From Arion vulgaris (taxonomy: Eukaryota > Mollusca > Gastropoda > Stylommatophora > Arionidae): a DNA stretch of 64,000 bases. Made by a program: the position numbers and the translations under genes. Within the stretch, counting starts at the first letter, position 1. Each line of letters begins with the position of its first letter. The DNA is taken from NCBI GenBank assembly GCA_020796225.1, contig CM036753.1, positions 71,229,865-71,293,864 on the forward strand, in the 5' to 3' direction. Under the pieces are notes generated by a model that ran no database searches, had not been told where the DNA came from, and worked only from the letters and a program-made list of their open reading frames with translations. Positions 1 to 11,900 of the stretch are shown here, in pieces.

Positions 1-251
1 TTCGGAAGCTCTTAATACCTGTACACTGTTTATGTGTTGATCATAAGTATAGTAGTCTAGCTTCATGGCATGGAAGAACGTCAACCTCAGAGATGATATC
101 AAACACAGGAGACAAAAATTTGTTGAGATTCATGATCGTCTACGCCAGCCGGCACAGCACATGATGATGACGATGATGTACTTTGATAAACTACCAACTT
201 CGTTTTACAAAAATATTTCGTTGTATAGTATATACAAAAAGTTTAAAGGTC

Positions 252-417
252 AAGAATTAACTTCATTGCACCGGGTTTCTGCATATCACTCAGTCCATCT
301 TCGCAGAAATAGCACAATAGTATTGCACAAAGCACGAACTACGTAGCTCCAGCAACAACTTTAGAAATTTCCAGAAAATAATGCACTCGTGAAATGAACG
401 TCGCGGTCCAGATTCTG
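252..417 (-). mobile_element. tRNA-related SINE, family 2, headless copy
   Basis: Reverse-strand copy of a dispersed repeat also found at 49286-49505, 50165-50480 and 56676-56925. The shared blocks are the 'gcaccgggttt' region, the 'cagaaatagcac' region and the 'gcacaaagcacgaact' region. The tRNA-like head seen in the 56.7 kb copy is missing here. No coding function; the short open frame across it is accidental. Confidence 0.6.
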
Positions 418-483
418 TAATTTACTGTAATTTAACCAATTATAAAAAAACGAAGCAGTGATCTCAAGTCAGCATACACAAAT

Positions 484-760
484 AGCTTGTCCTGAGCAGA
501 ACTTTGCCACCCCAACAGTCCTTTAGATTTTCTCTCTCTCGTATGCCAGATGTCCCGTCTCTGCAGCTGTCATGTTCAAACCATTAGTTACATCCTGAAT
601 CCACCTTCTTCGTGGTCTTCCTCTTCTCCTCTTTGTTGGTATGCCTCCTTCCATGATGGTCTTCTCCAGTCCTTTGTGTCTTTTGATATGTCCAAAATAC
701 CTCACTTTTCTTGTTTTTATTTGTATAGCATTATCCAGTTTTCTTTGATTTTGTCAAGCA
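484..760 (-). mobile_element. LINE 3' fragment (family A), 5'-truncated, with TSD
   Basis: The reverse strand encodes the C-terminal end of a non-LTR retrotransposon ORF2: a YFGHIKRH block, an EKTIMEGG block and a GRPRRRWIQDV block. The same tail recurs at 4925-5215 and 21250-21495. The fragment is bracketed by a 24-bp direct repeat (460-483 and 761-784, one mismatch) starting gatctcaagtcagcat, as expected for target-primed reverse transcription with 5' truncation. There is a stop after EREKI where sister copies read on. The clade (RTE-like or related) cannot be fixed from the tail alone. Confidence 0.85.
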
Positions 761-784
761 GATCTCAAGTCAGCATATACAAAT

Positions 785-1245
785 CAATAAACTAGACGGT
801 GACGATCTCTGTAGTAGTGTTATCTAGAATCAATGGAGCAGCGACTTTGACATTCATGAATCTGAAAACAAATATAGCATAAGTAGCATGGATCTAATGA
901 TGGGTACGGTAAAAATCATGTATAACAGGTGAGACGTGTGAACCTTCAACATGCATTTGTCACCAGTTCTGACAAATACTGAGCACATATGTGCCTGACT
1001 TGAACCCAGTGATATCTGCTTCTTCATGTCCCGTTTGACACTTGAGGCTTCCACAAAAGATTTTCATTGTTTTTTTTTTTTTATAACAATTATATTAATT
1101 GTTTCTCACGTCAAGCCACAATATTTCAACTCTCTTTCTTCCGTTCTACTCCATGTTTGCTTTCGTAAGTTTTTTTATTTTATTTCAGCTTACTTATGTG
1201 ATAATATACACACGTGTTTTTGTCATTGAACGCCAATTTACTTAG
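785..1245. other. No gene recognised
   Basis: AT-rich sequence with only short accidental open frames. I see no repeat or domain that I can name. Confidence 0.5.
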
Positions 1246-1249
1246 TATC

Positions 1250-1400
1250 ACCGCAGCCCACCCACGGTTGTCTCCAGATCTGGTCTGACCACCTCATATT
1301 TGTAGATTTTCGTCCATGCCTTCTCTTCCTATCCGATGTCCATCTGAGAACTGTTCTAACCAATCTCCCTACTGGCATACACCACACGACCAATGCATCG
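1250..1400 (-). mobile_element. Possible LINE C-terminal remnant
   Basis: The reverse strand reads a block like VLRWTSDRKRRHGRKSTNMR followed by WSDQIW. This loosely resembles the 'W-basic-GRP-TRW-DD' tail of non-LTR retrotransposon ORF2 proteins. Only about 40 residues support it, with key positions changed, so this is weak. Confidence 0.35.
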
Positions 1401-1846
1401 TCACCTTCATATCTGCTACAACAATGAATAAAATATAAAGTCAATAACTCGTTGTCATACTCTGGGGTCTACTGAGGAATGCTGTGTAAGGCCCATACTG
1501 TTTTGTTTTATCCAACAGCACACGAAGGGTCATGTGGTCAGTATCAAGTCGACAGCTTTTACTTCCCAGTGTCCCTTTGGTAATCAAGCGAAACGGGAAG
1601 AAGAAGATCGACCTGACAGTCGTTACGGTTTGAAAAAAATAGATACCACTCTAATTGAAAAAGCTGATCCTGGAATCACGCGCTCATGTAGCAAGTGCAC
1701 TAAAAACTACACTATCGCAACTCTTACATATATTAATCCATAACCAGTATATAATAAATGATCTTTAATACTAATCAACACTTGTTGATTAGTATGACGG
1801 GTGTTGGCTTCGATCCCTTTGATTCACCTAATTAATACATTGCATC

Positions 1847-2760
1847 GTGAACAACAATCAGCTGTTAGAATGAACAACAATCTGCTGTTAGAATGAACAA
1901 CAACCAGCTGTTAGAATGAACAACAAGCAGCTGTTAGAGTGAACAACAATCAGTTGTTAGAGTGAACAACAACCAGCTGTTAGAATGAACAACAACCAGC
2001 TGTTAGAATGAACAACAAGCAGCTGTTAGAGTGAACAACAATCAGTTGTTAGAATGAACAACAATCAGCTGTTAGAGTGAACAACAACCAGCTGTTAGAG
2101 TGAACAACAACCAGCTGTTAGAATGAACAACAATCAGCTGTTAGAGTGAACAACAACCAGCTGTTAGAATGAACAACAATCAGCTGTTAGAGTGAACAAC
2201 AACCAGCTGTTAGAGTGAACAACAACCAGCTGTTAGAATGAACAACAACCAGCTGTTAGAGTGAACAACAACCAGCTGTTAGAGTGAACAACAACCAGCT
2301 GTTAGAGTGAACAACAACCAGCTGTTAGAATTAACAACAACCAGCTGTTAGAATGAACAACAACCAGCTGTTAGAGTGAACAACAACCAGCTGTTAGAAT
2401 TAACAACAACCAGCTGTTAGAATGAACAACAATCAGCTGTTAGAGTGAACAACAGTCAGCTGTTAGAGTGAACAACAAGCAGCTGTTAGAATGAACAACA
2501 ATCAGATGTTAGAATTAACAACAACCAGCTGTTAGAATGAACAACAACCAGCTGTTAGAATGAACAACAATCAGCTGTTAGAATGAACAACAATCTGCTG
2601 TTAGAATGAACAACAACCAGCTGTTAGAATGAACAACAAGCAGCTGTTAGAATGAACAACAAGCAGCTGTTAGAATTAACAACAACCAGCTGTTAGAATT
2701 AACAACAATCAGCTGTTAGAATGAACAACAAGCAGCTGTTAGAATTAACAACAAGCAGCT
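1847..2760. repeat. 23-bp minisatellite, about 40 copies
   Basis: Head-to-tail array of a 23-bp unit reading gaacaacaaccagctgttag plus three bases. It has a few sub-types: atcagc, accagc and agcagc in the middle, and gaatg, gagtg or gaatt at the junction. Nearly every unit carries the palindrome CAGCTG. The array starts after 'cattgcatc' and stops in mid-unit. Confidence 0.97.
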
Positions 2761-2762
2761 AG

Positions 2763-3385
2763 TGAAACATCAGTGATGTCCTGAATACTGGAATTATGAA
2801 ATAATAAATGATGTGAAAATTATCATCACGTATCCTTAGCATATCCCACATACTTATAATGCAAGAAATCAAATAATCACAAAGTTCATGTTGTGAAAAC
2901 AAGCAAGCTTATTTCTACGGTTGTTCTCCGTGTTTAGTCCCTTAACCAACATACACAAGAGAAGAATTCACCACAAAACCAAATGTTTTACAGAAGGAAC
3001 ACGTGAAACTCTGAACAACATACAACATACAACAAACAACATACAACGGGAATAGATCAGACATTCTTCTACCTGTTTATTATCTGTTACTCAACAACTA
3101 CGTCACTTTACTCGCACGTGACCGGCGACATGTCTAGTGGTGCATTCTCTCTGGTTGCCATGGAATTTATGTCTTACAGAGCTACCTATAACTGACAGTG
3201 CTGTCAGAGAGTTTATGTCCAGGAAGTGCTGTATACCATGATGCACTTATTTTGTGTGCATTTATTTCCTCTCAGCATCAGGTGCCGTGCCGGTTAGCGT
3301 AGGTGATTATGGATCTGTACAAATCTCTGTCCTTGGCGTTTGTTATCATCTCAGATGTTGACGCTCTTCCATGACATGAAGTCAG
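2763..3385. other. No gene recognised
   Basis: Unique-looking AT-rich sequence between the 23-bp array and a LINE remnant. It has no open frame with a recognisable domain. Confidence 0.5.
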
Positions 3386-3390
3386 GCTGT

Positions 3391-3850
3391 TTAAAATTGT
3401 CTCTGTCTTCCCCTGTCTCGTCGCCATTCCATTTTACCGGTTGTTACAATGTGTTCTAAACCTCCCCTTCTCATCACATATCCGAGAAATGATGGCTGCC
3501 GCTTTCTTATATTGATAATAAGTGTTCTCTGTGTCTTGGCCTCATTTTTGTGTGTGTTTTTTTTAAATCCAGAAGCACTTGGGCTTTCAACTCTTCGGCT
3601 CGATGCCATGGACATCGTAACCCTTCGGTTCGGTGCCACAAACACCGTAAATCTGGAGAACCTGTGGCTATTCTGCTAGCCCGCGGAATTGAACCCGCAC
3701 TCACAGGGAGCTTGTCACCCGTCGTCCAACGCGCTAAGAACACGCAGGGCAGGCGGGCTCTTGGCCTCAGTAGACACCTCCATATTCGTACATCTAGCAG
3801 TCCATGGGATTCCCATTATTCTTCTGTAAAACCACATCTCTGATCCTCTA
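3391..3850 (-). mobile_element. LINE ORF2 C-terminal remnant (family E), split by a SINE
   Basis: Read on the reverse strand with the SINE at 3545-3758 left out, the sequence runs from EMWFYRRIMGIPWTAR through KTQRTL and SFLGYVMRRGGLEH to TGKMEWRRDRGRQR. This is the familiar C-terminal end of a non-LTR retrotransposon polyprotein, after the reverse transcriptase domain. The 11-bp direct repeats tcttggcctca at 3534-3544 and 3759-3769 mark the SINE insertion. No RT domain is left. It is a dead fragment. Confidence 0.85.
3545..3758 (-). mobile_element. tRNA-derived SINE, family 1 (copy 1)
   Basis: About 200-bp element with a tRNA-like head at the high-coordinate end. On the reverse strand it has an A-box-like tagcgcgttgg and a B-box-like ggttcaattcc. 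The body has 'cgaagggttacgatg' and the hairpin-like agctct/ctttcaactcttcgg part. The left end is a poly-T/(TG) tail, i.e. an A-rich 3' tail on the element strand. Six copies lie in this window; this one sits inside a LINE with an 11-bp TSD. Confidence 0.92.
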
Positions 3851-3902
3851 CAAGAGAGAAACATAAATACATGTTCACTGTTAACGTATTCAGTCAGTAG
3901 AT

Positions 3903-3943
3903 GTGTTGGTCTGCAGTGATTGATTGATTGATTGATTGATTGA
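3903..3943. repeat. (GATT)n microsatellite
   Basis: Seven or so gatt units next to the end of the family 5 SINE-like repeat that follows. A similar gatt run sits at the same place in the 18.2 kb copy, so it is probably the element's 3' tail read on the other strand. Confidence 0.85.
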
Positions 3944-4362
3944 CCATCATCATTGCACTTCGGTGAGTAACCGCGTGTGCTCCGATCTCTTTCTTACACA
4001 GGAAGATCTCAACAGCAGAGTACCAACTCCATAGCAACCGCGAGGGTCTCCGATGTAATTTCGAAGATTGTAAAATTGTTTTGCATGAATTATATTTTAA
4101 ATATTTTTCTTATGAAATTTGCCCGGGCAGCGGCCTTCCAGAATGCTACTCTCGATTTTGAACTGGCAATAGTTATTTTACCTGCTCAACTTAAACACGT
4201 GACCTACGTTTTATCGCTCGTCTTCGATATGACTAGGAACTCGATCTCATCTACATTGAGATCAGGATCTCTGTAAAATATCCCGATGGTTCTACAAGGA
4301 GCGAACCTTGAATCTTTGGAGCGAGAGGCGAACAAATAATCTCTAAGTTACAGAGCAACCCC
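3944..4362 (-). mobile_element. SINE-like element, family 5 (copy 1)
   Basis: About 420-bp repeat shared with 18155-18590 and partly with 52140-52325. Common landmarks are 'ttgcacttcggtgagtaacc', 'gatctctttctta', 'gcccgg.agc', 'actaggaact' and a tRNA-like end (gagcgaacct ... gagagacgag). The tRNA-like end lies at the high coordinate, so the element reads on the reverse strand and the gatt run would be its 3' tail. The 99-codon forward open frame across it is accidental. Confidence 0.75.
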
Positions 4363-4924
4363 CTTTCCGAGAGGTCTACAGTGATTAGCCTTAGTATGTC
4401 AATCATCATTTTCTTACTTCCTGAAAGAAATGTTTCTTTTACTTCCTATTCTCATTCTGATTACGACTGATGTTGGCGATCATGGTACTCTTACGAACTG
4501 TAGCTATCAACTCCGTTACTTGTTTTATGTTCCAACCAAGTCCAAGATGGTAGGCTGTACTTTATTCACGTAGAGCTATTGGGTTATAATTAAGTGCACC
4601 CAGTTCTTATGGTAAGTAAGAATGAGTGCTTAGTTCTATCGGAGACCAAAACGGAAATAAGTAAGTCCTGTGTTGAAACTTAGCCCGCAAATAAAAACAC
4701 TTGGCAGTTGTGAATCAATATATTATTCTAGAAAGTTCCTGTCCAGGCATAATAATTGGTAACTTTTTTTAAACAGACGTCATATATTATTGGACATATA
4801 TAATATGGACAATTATCGAGGCAGTGGAAAAACACACATGTGCTTCTGAACGTAAGTGTTAAAGAAGATGTATCCGTATATCTTATACAGAGAAGAGAAC
4901 AAATAGATCTATCTAGAAAGAACT

Positions 4925-5215
4925 CGAAATCAAAGAAAACTTAATGATGCTACAAATAAGAAGGAAAAAAACTGAAGTTTTTTGTGGACATATAAAAGTA
5001 TACGAAAGGTTGGAGAAATCCATTATGGAAGGAGACATTCCCGCAAAGAGGAGAAAAGGAAGACCACGAAGAAGATGGATTCAGGATGTAACTGATGATT
5101 TGAGTGTGGCGGCTAAAGAAGCAGGACATCTGGCATATGTGAGAGAAAAATCTAGAAAGACTATTAGGGTGTCAAAGATCTGCTCAGAACCAGCAATTTG
5201 ATGATGATATATTTT
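4925..5215 (+). mobile_element. LINE 3' fragment (family A)
   Basis: An 85-codon open frame reads FCGHIKVYERLEKSIMEGD, then KGRPRRRWIQDV, and ends ICSEPAI just before a tgatgatga run. It aligns with the fragments at 484-760 and 21250-21495. The simple-repeat 3' tail and loss of everything upstream are typical of 5'-truncated non-LTR retrotransposons. Charge changes in the basic block (FGH to CGH) point to neutral decay. Confidence 0.82.
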
Positions 5216-5309
5216 AACCATCCTAATTATTACACTCAGAAACATATGGCTCAGAAACACGGAGATGCTACTCAAGACACGAGAGAAGACTTAAAATCTA
5301 TCACTTTCG

Positions 5310-5735
5310 ATGTCTCCACATAGATTATGAACATCAGGTGGTACGACAAGATAACTAACTCTGAAGTACAACGTGCAAATCTGCCTTCCATCATGGGCAT
5401 GCTCAGCAGTAGAAGACTTAGATGGCTAGGGCGTGTGCAAAGTATGGACAATGGCCGCATTCCAAAACAAATTGTGTTCTGTGAACTTTCGGAGGGAAAG
5501 AGACACCAAGGCAGACTACTGCTCAGATATAAAGATGTCTGCAAGGCCTCAATGAATAACTTTTCTATCGATTCCAGCGAATGGGAACAACTTGCTGATG
5601 ATCGAGATATATGGAAAACAACATTGCGCAAAGGTGCAGAATCTTTTAAAGAGAGACTTATGTACGAGCTGAAAGACAATAGAGACAAGCGAAAACTCAG
5701 AAGTTGTCACAGTAAAACACTTGCCAATTGACCGT
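5310..5735 (+). mobile_element. LINE ORF2 C-terminal remnant (family F)
   Basis: A 134-codon open frame contains LRWLGRVQSMDNGRIPKQ, then GELSEGK-like, RYKDVCKASM and WEQLADDRDIWK blocks. This is the conserved post-RT tail of a widespread non-LTR retrotransposon. The family F copy at 62680-63250 keeps the C-terminal zinc finger that is lost here. No RT or endonuclease domain is present, so it is not an active element. Confidence 0.85.
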
Positions 5736-5739
5736 CTGT

Positions 5740-6435
5740 AAAGACGAAAAAGGTCATATAATTACACTGGTGACCTCTGCCAATGCTACGGAGGTTTTGC
5801 ACTGGCACTGCGATTTGTCTATGCAAAGAAGAGATCAGGGCACATAATATTATTTTCCAAATAACAATAGTTATGTTCACATCAGTGAACTAAGCAATCA
5901 ATCAAATGTGACGTCTTAAAGTGTACACAGAAAAGCTTAGACACTAAATAAAGTCAAGCTCAGTACATTGATTGCTACCTGGCGCCCTGGCGTAGTTACC
6001 GCTGATACACAATATAGTCCAGCCATGACGAGAACAACTATAAGCTGGGAACATTAGTGTCTTCATGGACCACCCTGTCAGCTATATATAACCACCATTA
6101 CAGAATACAATAGAGTGGCATTACAACTACCAGATACCTTCGTTGGCGTCTACAAAGTGTGTAAAGTTTGCAACTTAAAGATGGCAACTGAGGTATTCAG
6201 TGGCAATCACTTCAACAACTAAGAGAAGACAGCTGTGAGTGAGTACAAGTGAAAGCGTAACGGAACTGATATAAACTTTTAGAAATATTTATTCTGTCTT
6301 CTTCTTTCCAATATATTCTTTGACGTCATATATCAAATAGGAATGTATGTAGTTGATACATACCTGTGGCTCTCTATTCTATATGCGTGTGTCTCTCTGT
6401 TTCTCATTTCACTATTTGTTCTGTTGTATGTGCGT
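5740..6435. other. No gene recognised
   Basis: Unique-looking sequence between a LINE remnant and the 16-bp array. No convincing open frame. Confidence 0.5.
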
Positions 6436-6440
6436 GTATA

Positions 6441-7430
6441 GGTATAGAAAGTTGTGGGATCAAAGAGGTGTGGTAGCAATAGAAAGGTGTGGGGATAGAA
6501 CGTTGTGGTAGCAATAGAAAGTTATGGGAAAAGAAAGTTGTGTGAACAGAAAATTGTGGTACGAATAGAAAGTTGCGGGAATAGAAAGTTGTGGGATCAA
6601 AGAGTTGTGATAGGAATAGAAAGTTTATGAATAGAACATTGTGGGGATAGAAAGTTGTACGAATAGAAAGTTGTGGGGATAGACAGTTGTACGAATAGAA
6701 AGTTGTGGGAATAGAAAGTTGTGGGAAAGAAAGTTGTGGGAATATAAAGTTATGGTAGGAATAGAAAGGTATGGGAATAGAAAGTTGTGGAATCAAAGAG
6801 TTGTGATATGAATATAAAGTTTATGAATAGAACGCTGTGGGGATAGAAAGTTGTACGAATAGAAAGTTGTGGGGATAGACAGTTGTACGAATAGAAAGTT
6901 GTGGGAATAGAAAGTTGTACGAATAGAAAGTTGTAGGGATAGAAAGTTGTGGGATAGAAAGTTGTGGGATACAACGTTGTAGGGATAGAAAGTTGTAGGG
7001 ATAGAAAGTATTAAGGATAGAAAGTTGTTTGGATAGAAAGTTGTACGAATAGAAAGTTGTGGGGATAGAAAGTTGTGGAAATAGAAAGTTGGGATATAAA
7101 ATTGTACGAATAGAGAGTTGTGGGAATAGAAAGTTGTACGAATAGAAAGTTGTGGGAATAGAAAGTTGTGGGAATAGAAAGTTGGGATAGAAAATTGTAC
7201 GAATAGAAAGTTGTGGGAATAGAAAGTTGTACGAATAGAAAGTTGTGGGAATAGAAAATTGTGGGATATAAAGTTGTAGGGATAGAAAGTTGTAGGGTTA
7301 GAAAGTTGTAGGAATAGAAAGTTGTAGGGATAGAAAGTTGTACGAATATAAAGTTGTGGGGATAGAAAATTGTATGAATAGAAAGTTGTAGGGATAGAAA
7401 GTTGTGGAGGCAGGCAGAAAGTTGTAGAAA
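6441..7430. repeat. 16-bp minisatellite (about 60 units)
   Basis: Array of ggaatagaaagttgtg-type 16-mers with frequent variants (gggatag, tacgaatag, aatcaaagag). A block of about 138 bp at 6588-6725 recurs at 6784-6921, an offset of 196 bp, which shows a higher-order step. The reverse-strand open frames (130 and 154 codons) are stop-free products of the repeat. Confidence 0.96.
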
Positions 7431-7434
7431 TACA

Positions 7435-7708
7435 TCACTATGAACAGTCTGGAAAGTTGTTGCCCGAGAAAACATCGCTCATATTAACCACAAAAAAAGT
7501 CATGCACATTTTAAATATTTTCTCAACATGACATTGAGGACCCTTCGCCGGTGCTACAGACTACGTAAACTTGACGCTGATACTTTTCTGTGTTAGAAAT
7601 AGATCAGAACACACACGGTTATTTATTAAAATGCAATTATGATTGTTGAATCAATCATTCAGCTAATCAATTCATCAATTAAACAACATGGAGTAAGCAA
7701 ATGAATCT
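7435..7708. other. No gene recognised
   Basis: Short AT-rich stretch with no recognisable feature. Confidence 0.5.
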
Positions 7709-7805
7709 ACTAATATAATTAAAGATATCACAAAACAAGAAGTGACAAAGCATAAAAAACAAAACAACAAAAATACTTAAGACTGACAAAAACAAATGAA
7801 GTCCG
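7709..7805 (+). repeat. 97-bp direct repeat, left copy
   Basis: Runs from actaatata to gaagtccg and matches 8008-8104 with a handful of differences. The pair brackets the SINE at 7806-8007 exactly. Confidence 0.9.
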
Positions 7806-8007
7806 TTTTTTTCGATCCGGAAGCACTCGAGCTTTCAGCTCTTTCGCTCGGTGCCATGATGAACATCGTAACCCTTCGGCTCGGTGTCATGAACACCGTA
7901 AATCTAGAGAACCTGTGGCTTTTGTGCCAGCCCGCGAATTTAATCGCACTCACAGGGGGCTTGTCACCCATCGTCCAACGCGCTACAAACACGCTGGGCA
8001 GGCCGGC
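7806..8007 (-). mobile_element. tRNA-derived SINE, family 1 (copy 2)
   Basis: Same body as the copy at 3545-3758: 'gatccggaagcactcgag' at the low-coordinate end and the tRNA-like head (cgtccaacgcgcta on the + strand) at the high end. The B-box part is damaged (atttaatcgcac). It is flanked by 97-bp direct repeats, far longer than an ordinary TSD. Confidence 0.9.
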
Positions 8008-8104
8008 ACTAATATAAATAAAGATATCACAAAACAAGAAGTGACAAAGCATAACAAACAAAACAACAAAAATACTTAAGACTGATGAAAACAAAGGAAG
8101 TCCG
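8008..8104 (+). repeat. 97-bp direct repeat, right copy
   Basis: Second copy of 7709-7805, directly after the tRNA-like head of the SINE. Confidence 0.9.
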
Positions 8105-8607
8105 CTTAGAAAACATGAAACCATGAAAGCAGACAATTCCTCTCTACTACTATTACATGTCGACAAACAGTAGAACAGGTCAGAGAAACAAGAGACCCAT
8201 GAGATGAACCGAGAAGACAGGACTCAGATAGGATAGGAAACCAGGCAAGGTAAGAATCGTCGCTCTACGTTCCACGTGTAACAAGACAGATTTAAGCATG
8301 TCCCTATCCACAAAAAACAAAACACTTCCATTCTAAAAATGTCGGGATAGGTGGAAGAAAGTAGAGAGTTGGGAGGGGGCGAGAGAGGAGAGAGAGAGAG
8401 TGAAAGAGGATTGAGGAAGGAGAAAGAAATGTAAAATATTCTTCGCACCACACGCAAACTTTTTCTAGGTTATCAACCGCACGCGTAGAAATACGTCAAG
8501 TCACGCACAGCACCCGGATGTTTGGAATATCGAGTTTAAATGTGGGCATTTTGTGGCCCCACATTTGTTTTAAAAACCTCACAGAAAAGAGAAGAGAAAT
8601 ATGTAGA

Positions 8608-8610
<3 letters not shown>
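8105..8610. other. No gene recognised; purine-rich patch
   Basis: Contains a GA-rich patch around 8370-8430 and otherwise unremarkable sequence. No supported gene. Confidence 0.5.

Positions 8611-8653
<43 letters not shown>
8611..8653. repeat. (TA)n microsatellite
   Basis: Uninterrupted TA dinucleotides over about 43 bp. Confidence 0.98.
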
Positions 8654-8655
<2 letters not shown>

Positions 8656-8814
8656 CTTGACTTAATCTCTCTCCTCCTCGTGGAGCATAGGGCCTCAACA
8701 GTTGTTCGCTACTTTTCCCGGTCTCTGTTTTCTTTATGGTCTCCCAGGATAGTCGATTGTTTCAGTTCCTCAAGAAGAGGATTCATATGTGTCTGTATAT
8801 ACATACATATATAC

Positions 8815-8816
<2 letters not shown>

Positions 8817-8858
<42 letters not shown>
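8817..8858. repeat. (GA)n microsatellite
   Basis: Uninterrupted GA dinucleotides over about 42 bp. Confidence 0.98.
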
Positions 8859-8859
<1 letters not shown>

Positions 8860-8983
8860 GTAGGAAATCATAGAGAGTTATTTATAAAGAAATCAAAAGA
8901 AATGTATATCATTAGTTATGTGCTCTTCCAAGAAATATATATATATATCTCACAGTAGTCAAGCAGACGCTAATTTTAGGGGG

Positions 8984-11900
8984 CAGTTGCATATCACCCT
9001 TCCTACCTTCCTTTGCTTGAGCCGTCTGTATATTTCACAGTTGCATATCACCCTTCCTTCCTACCTTTGCTTGAGCCGTCTGTATATTTCACACTTGCAT
9101 ATCACCCTTCCTACATTCCTTCCTTTGCTTGAGCCGTCTGTATATTTCACACTTGCATATCACCCTTCCTTCCTTCCTTCGCTTGAGCCGTCTGTATATT
9201 TCACAGTTGCATATCACCCTTCCTTTCTTCCGTTGCTTGAGCCGTCTGTATATTTCACACTTGCATATCACCCTTCCTTCCTTCCTTTGCTTGAGCCGTC
9301 TGTATATTTCACAGTTGCATATCACCCTTCCTTCCTTCCTTTGCTTGAGCCGTCTGTATATTTCACTCTTGCATATCACCCTTCCTTCCTTCCTTTACTT
9401 GAGCCGTCTGTATATTTCACAGTTGCATATCACCCTTCTTTCCTTCCTTCCTTTGCTTGAGCCGTCAGTATATTTCACAGTTGCATATCACCCTTCCTTC
9501 CTTCCTTCCTTCGCTTGAGCCGTCTGTATATTTCACACTTGCATATCACCCTTCCTTCCTTCCTTCCTTTGCTTGAGCCGTCTGTATATTTAACAGTTGC
9601 ATATCACCCTTCCTACATTCCTTCCTTTGCTTGAGCCGTCTGTATATTTCACACTTGCATATCACCATTCCTTCCTTCCTTTACTTGAGCCGTCTGTATA
9701 TTTCACAGTTGCATATCACCCTTCCTTCCTTCCTTCCGTTGCTTGAGCCGTCTGTATATTTCACAGTTGCATATCGCCCTTCCTTCCTTCCGTTGCTTGA
9801 GCCGTCTGTATATTTCACAGTTGCATATCACCCTTCCTTCCTTCCTTTACTTGAGCCGTCTGTATATTTCATAGTTGCATATCACCCTTCCTTCCTTCCT
9901 TCCTTCGCTTGAGCCGTCTGTATATTTCACAGTTGCATATCACCCTTCCTTCCTTCCGTTGCTTGAGCCGTCTGTATATTTCACACTTGCATATCACCCT
10001 TCCTACCTTCCTTCCTTTGCTTGAGCCGTCTGTATATTTCACACTTGCATATCACCCTTCCTTCCTTCCTTTGCTTGAGCCGTCTGTATATTTCACAGTT
10101 GCATATCGCCCTTCCTTCCTTCCTTTGCTTGAGCCGTCTGTATATTTCACAGTTGCATATCACCCTTCCTACCTTCCTTTGCTTGAGCCGTCTGTATATT
10201 TCACAGTTGCATATCACCCTTCCTTCCTACCTTTGCTTGAGCCGTCTGTATATTTCACACTTGCATATCACCCTTCCTTCCTTCCTTTGCTTGAGCCGTC
10301 TGTATATTTCACAGTTGCATATCACCCTTCCTTCCTTCCTTTGCTTGAGCCGTCTGTATATTTCACACTTGCATATCACCCTTCCTTCTTTCCTTCCTTC
10401 GCTTGAGCCGTCTGTATATTTCACAGTTGCATATCACCCTTCCTTCCTTCCTTCCTTCCTTCGCTTGAGCCGTCTGTATATTTCACAGTTGCATATCACC
10501 CTTCCTTCCTTCCTTTGCTTGAGCCGTCTGTATATTTCACACTTGCATATCACCCTTCCTTCCTTCCTTTGATTGAGCCGTCTGTATATTTCACACTTGC
10601 ATATCGCCCTTCCTTCCTACCTTTGCTTGAGCCGTCTGTATATTTCACAGTTGCATATCACCCTTCCTTCCTTCCTTTGCTTGAGCCGTCTGTATATTTC
10701 ACAGTTGCATATCACCCTTCCTTCCTTCCTTCCTTTACTTGAGCCGTCTGTATATATCACAGTTGCATATCACCCTTCCTTCCTTCCTTCCTTCCTTTGC
10801 TTGAGCCGTCTGTATATTTCACAGTTGCATATCGCCCTTCCTTCCTACCTTTACTTGAGCCGTCTGTATATTTCACAGTTGCATATCACCCTTCCTTCCT
10901 TCCTTTGCTTGAGCCGTCTGTATATTTCACAGTTGCATATCGCCCTTCCTTCCTTCCTTTACTTGAGCCGTCTGTATATATCACAGTTGCATATCACCCT
11001 TCCTTCCTTCCTTCCTTTGCTTGAGCCGTCTGTATATTTCACAGTTGCATATCGCCCTTCCTTCCTACCTTTACTTGAGCCGTCTGTATATTTCACAGTT
11101 GCATATCGCCCTTCCTTCCTTCCTTTGCTTGAGCCGTCTGTATATTTCACAGTTGCATATCGCCCTTCCTTCCTTCCTTTACTTGAGCCGTCTGTATATT
11201 TCACAGTTGCATATCACCCTTCCTTCCTTCCTACCTTCCTTTGCTTGAGCCGTCTGTATATTTCACAGTTGCATATCGCCCTTCCTTCCTACCTTTACTT
11301 GAGCCGTCTGTATATATCACAGTTGCATATCACCCTTCCTTCCTTCCTTTACTTGAGCCGTCTGTATATATCACAGTTGCATATCACCCTTCCTTCCTTC
11401 CTTTACTTGAGCCGTCTGTATATTTCACAGTTGCATATCACCCTTCCTTCCTTCCTTTACTTGAGCCGTCTGTATATTTCACAGTTGCATATCACCCTTC
11501 CTTCCTTCCTTTACTTGAGCCGTCTGTATATTTCACAGTTGCATATCACCCTTCCTTCCTTCCTTCCTTCGCTTGAGCCGTCTGTATATTTCACACTTGC
11601 ATATCACCCTTCCTACCTTCCTTTACTTGAGCCGTCTGTATATTTCACAGTTGCATATCACCCTCCTTCCTTCCTTCCTTCGCTTGAGCCGTCTGTATAT
11701 TTCACAGTTGCATATCACCCTTCCTTCCTTCCGTTGCTTGAGCCGTCTGTATATTTCACACTTGCATATCACCCTTCCTTCCTTCCTTTACTTGAGCCGT
11801 CTGTATATTTCACAGTTGCATATCACCCTCCTTCCTTCCTTCCTTCGCTTGAGCCGTCTGTATATTTCACACTTGCATATCACCCTTCCTTCCTACATTC

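Noticed and set aside
1847..2760. CRISPR-like regular repeats
   Set aside because: There are no unique spacers between repeats and no cas genes; it is a plain head-to-tail minisatellite in eukaryotic DNA.
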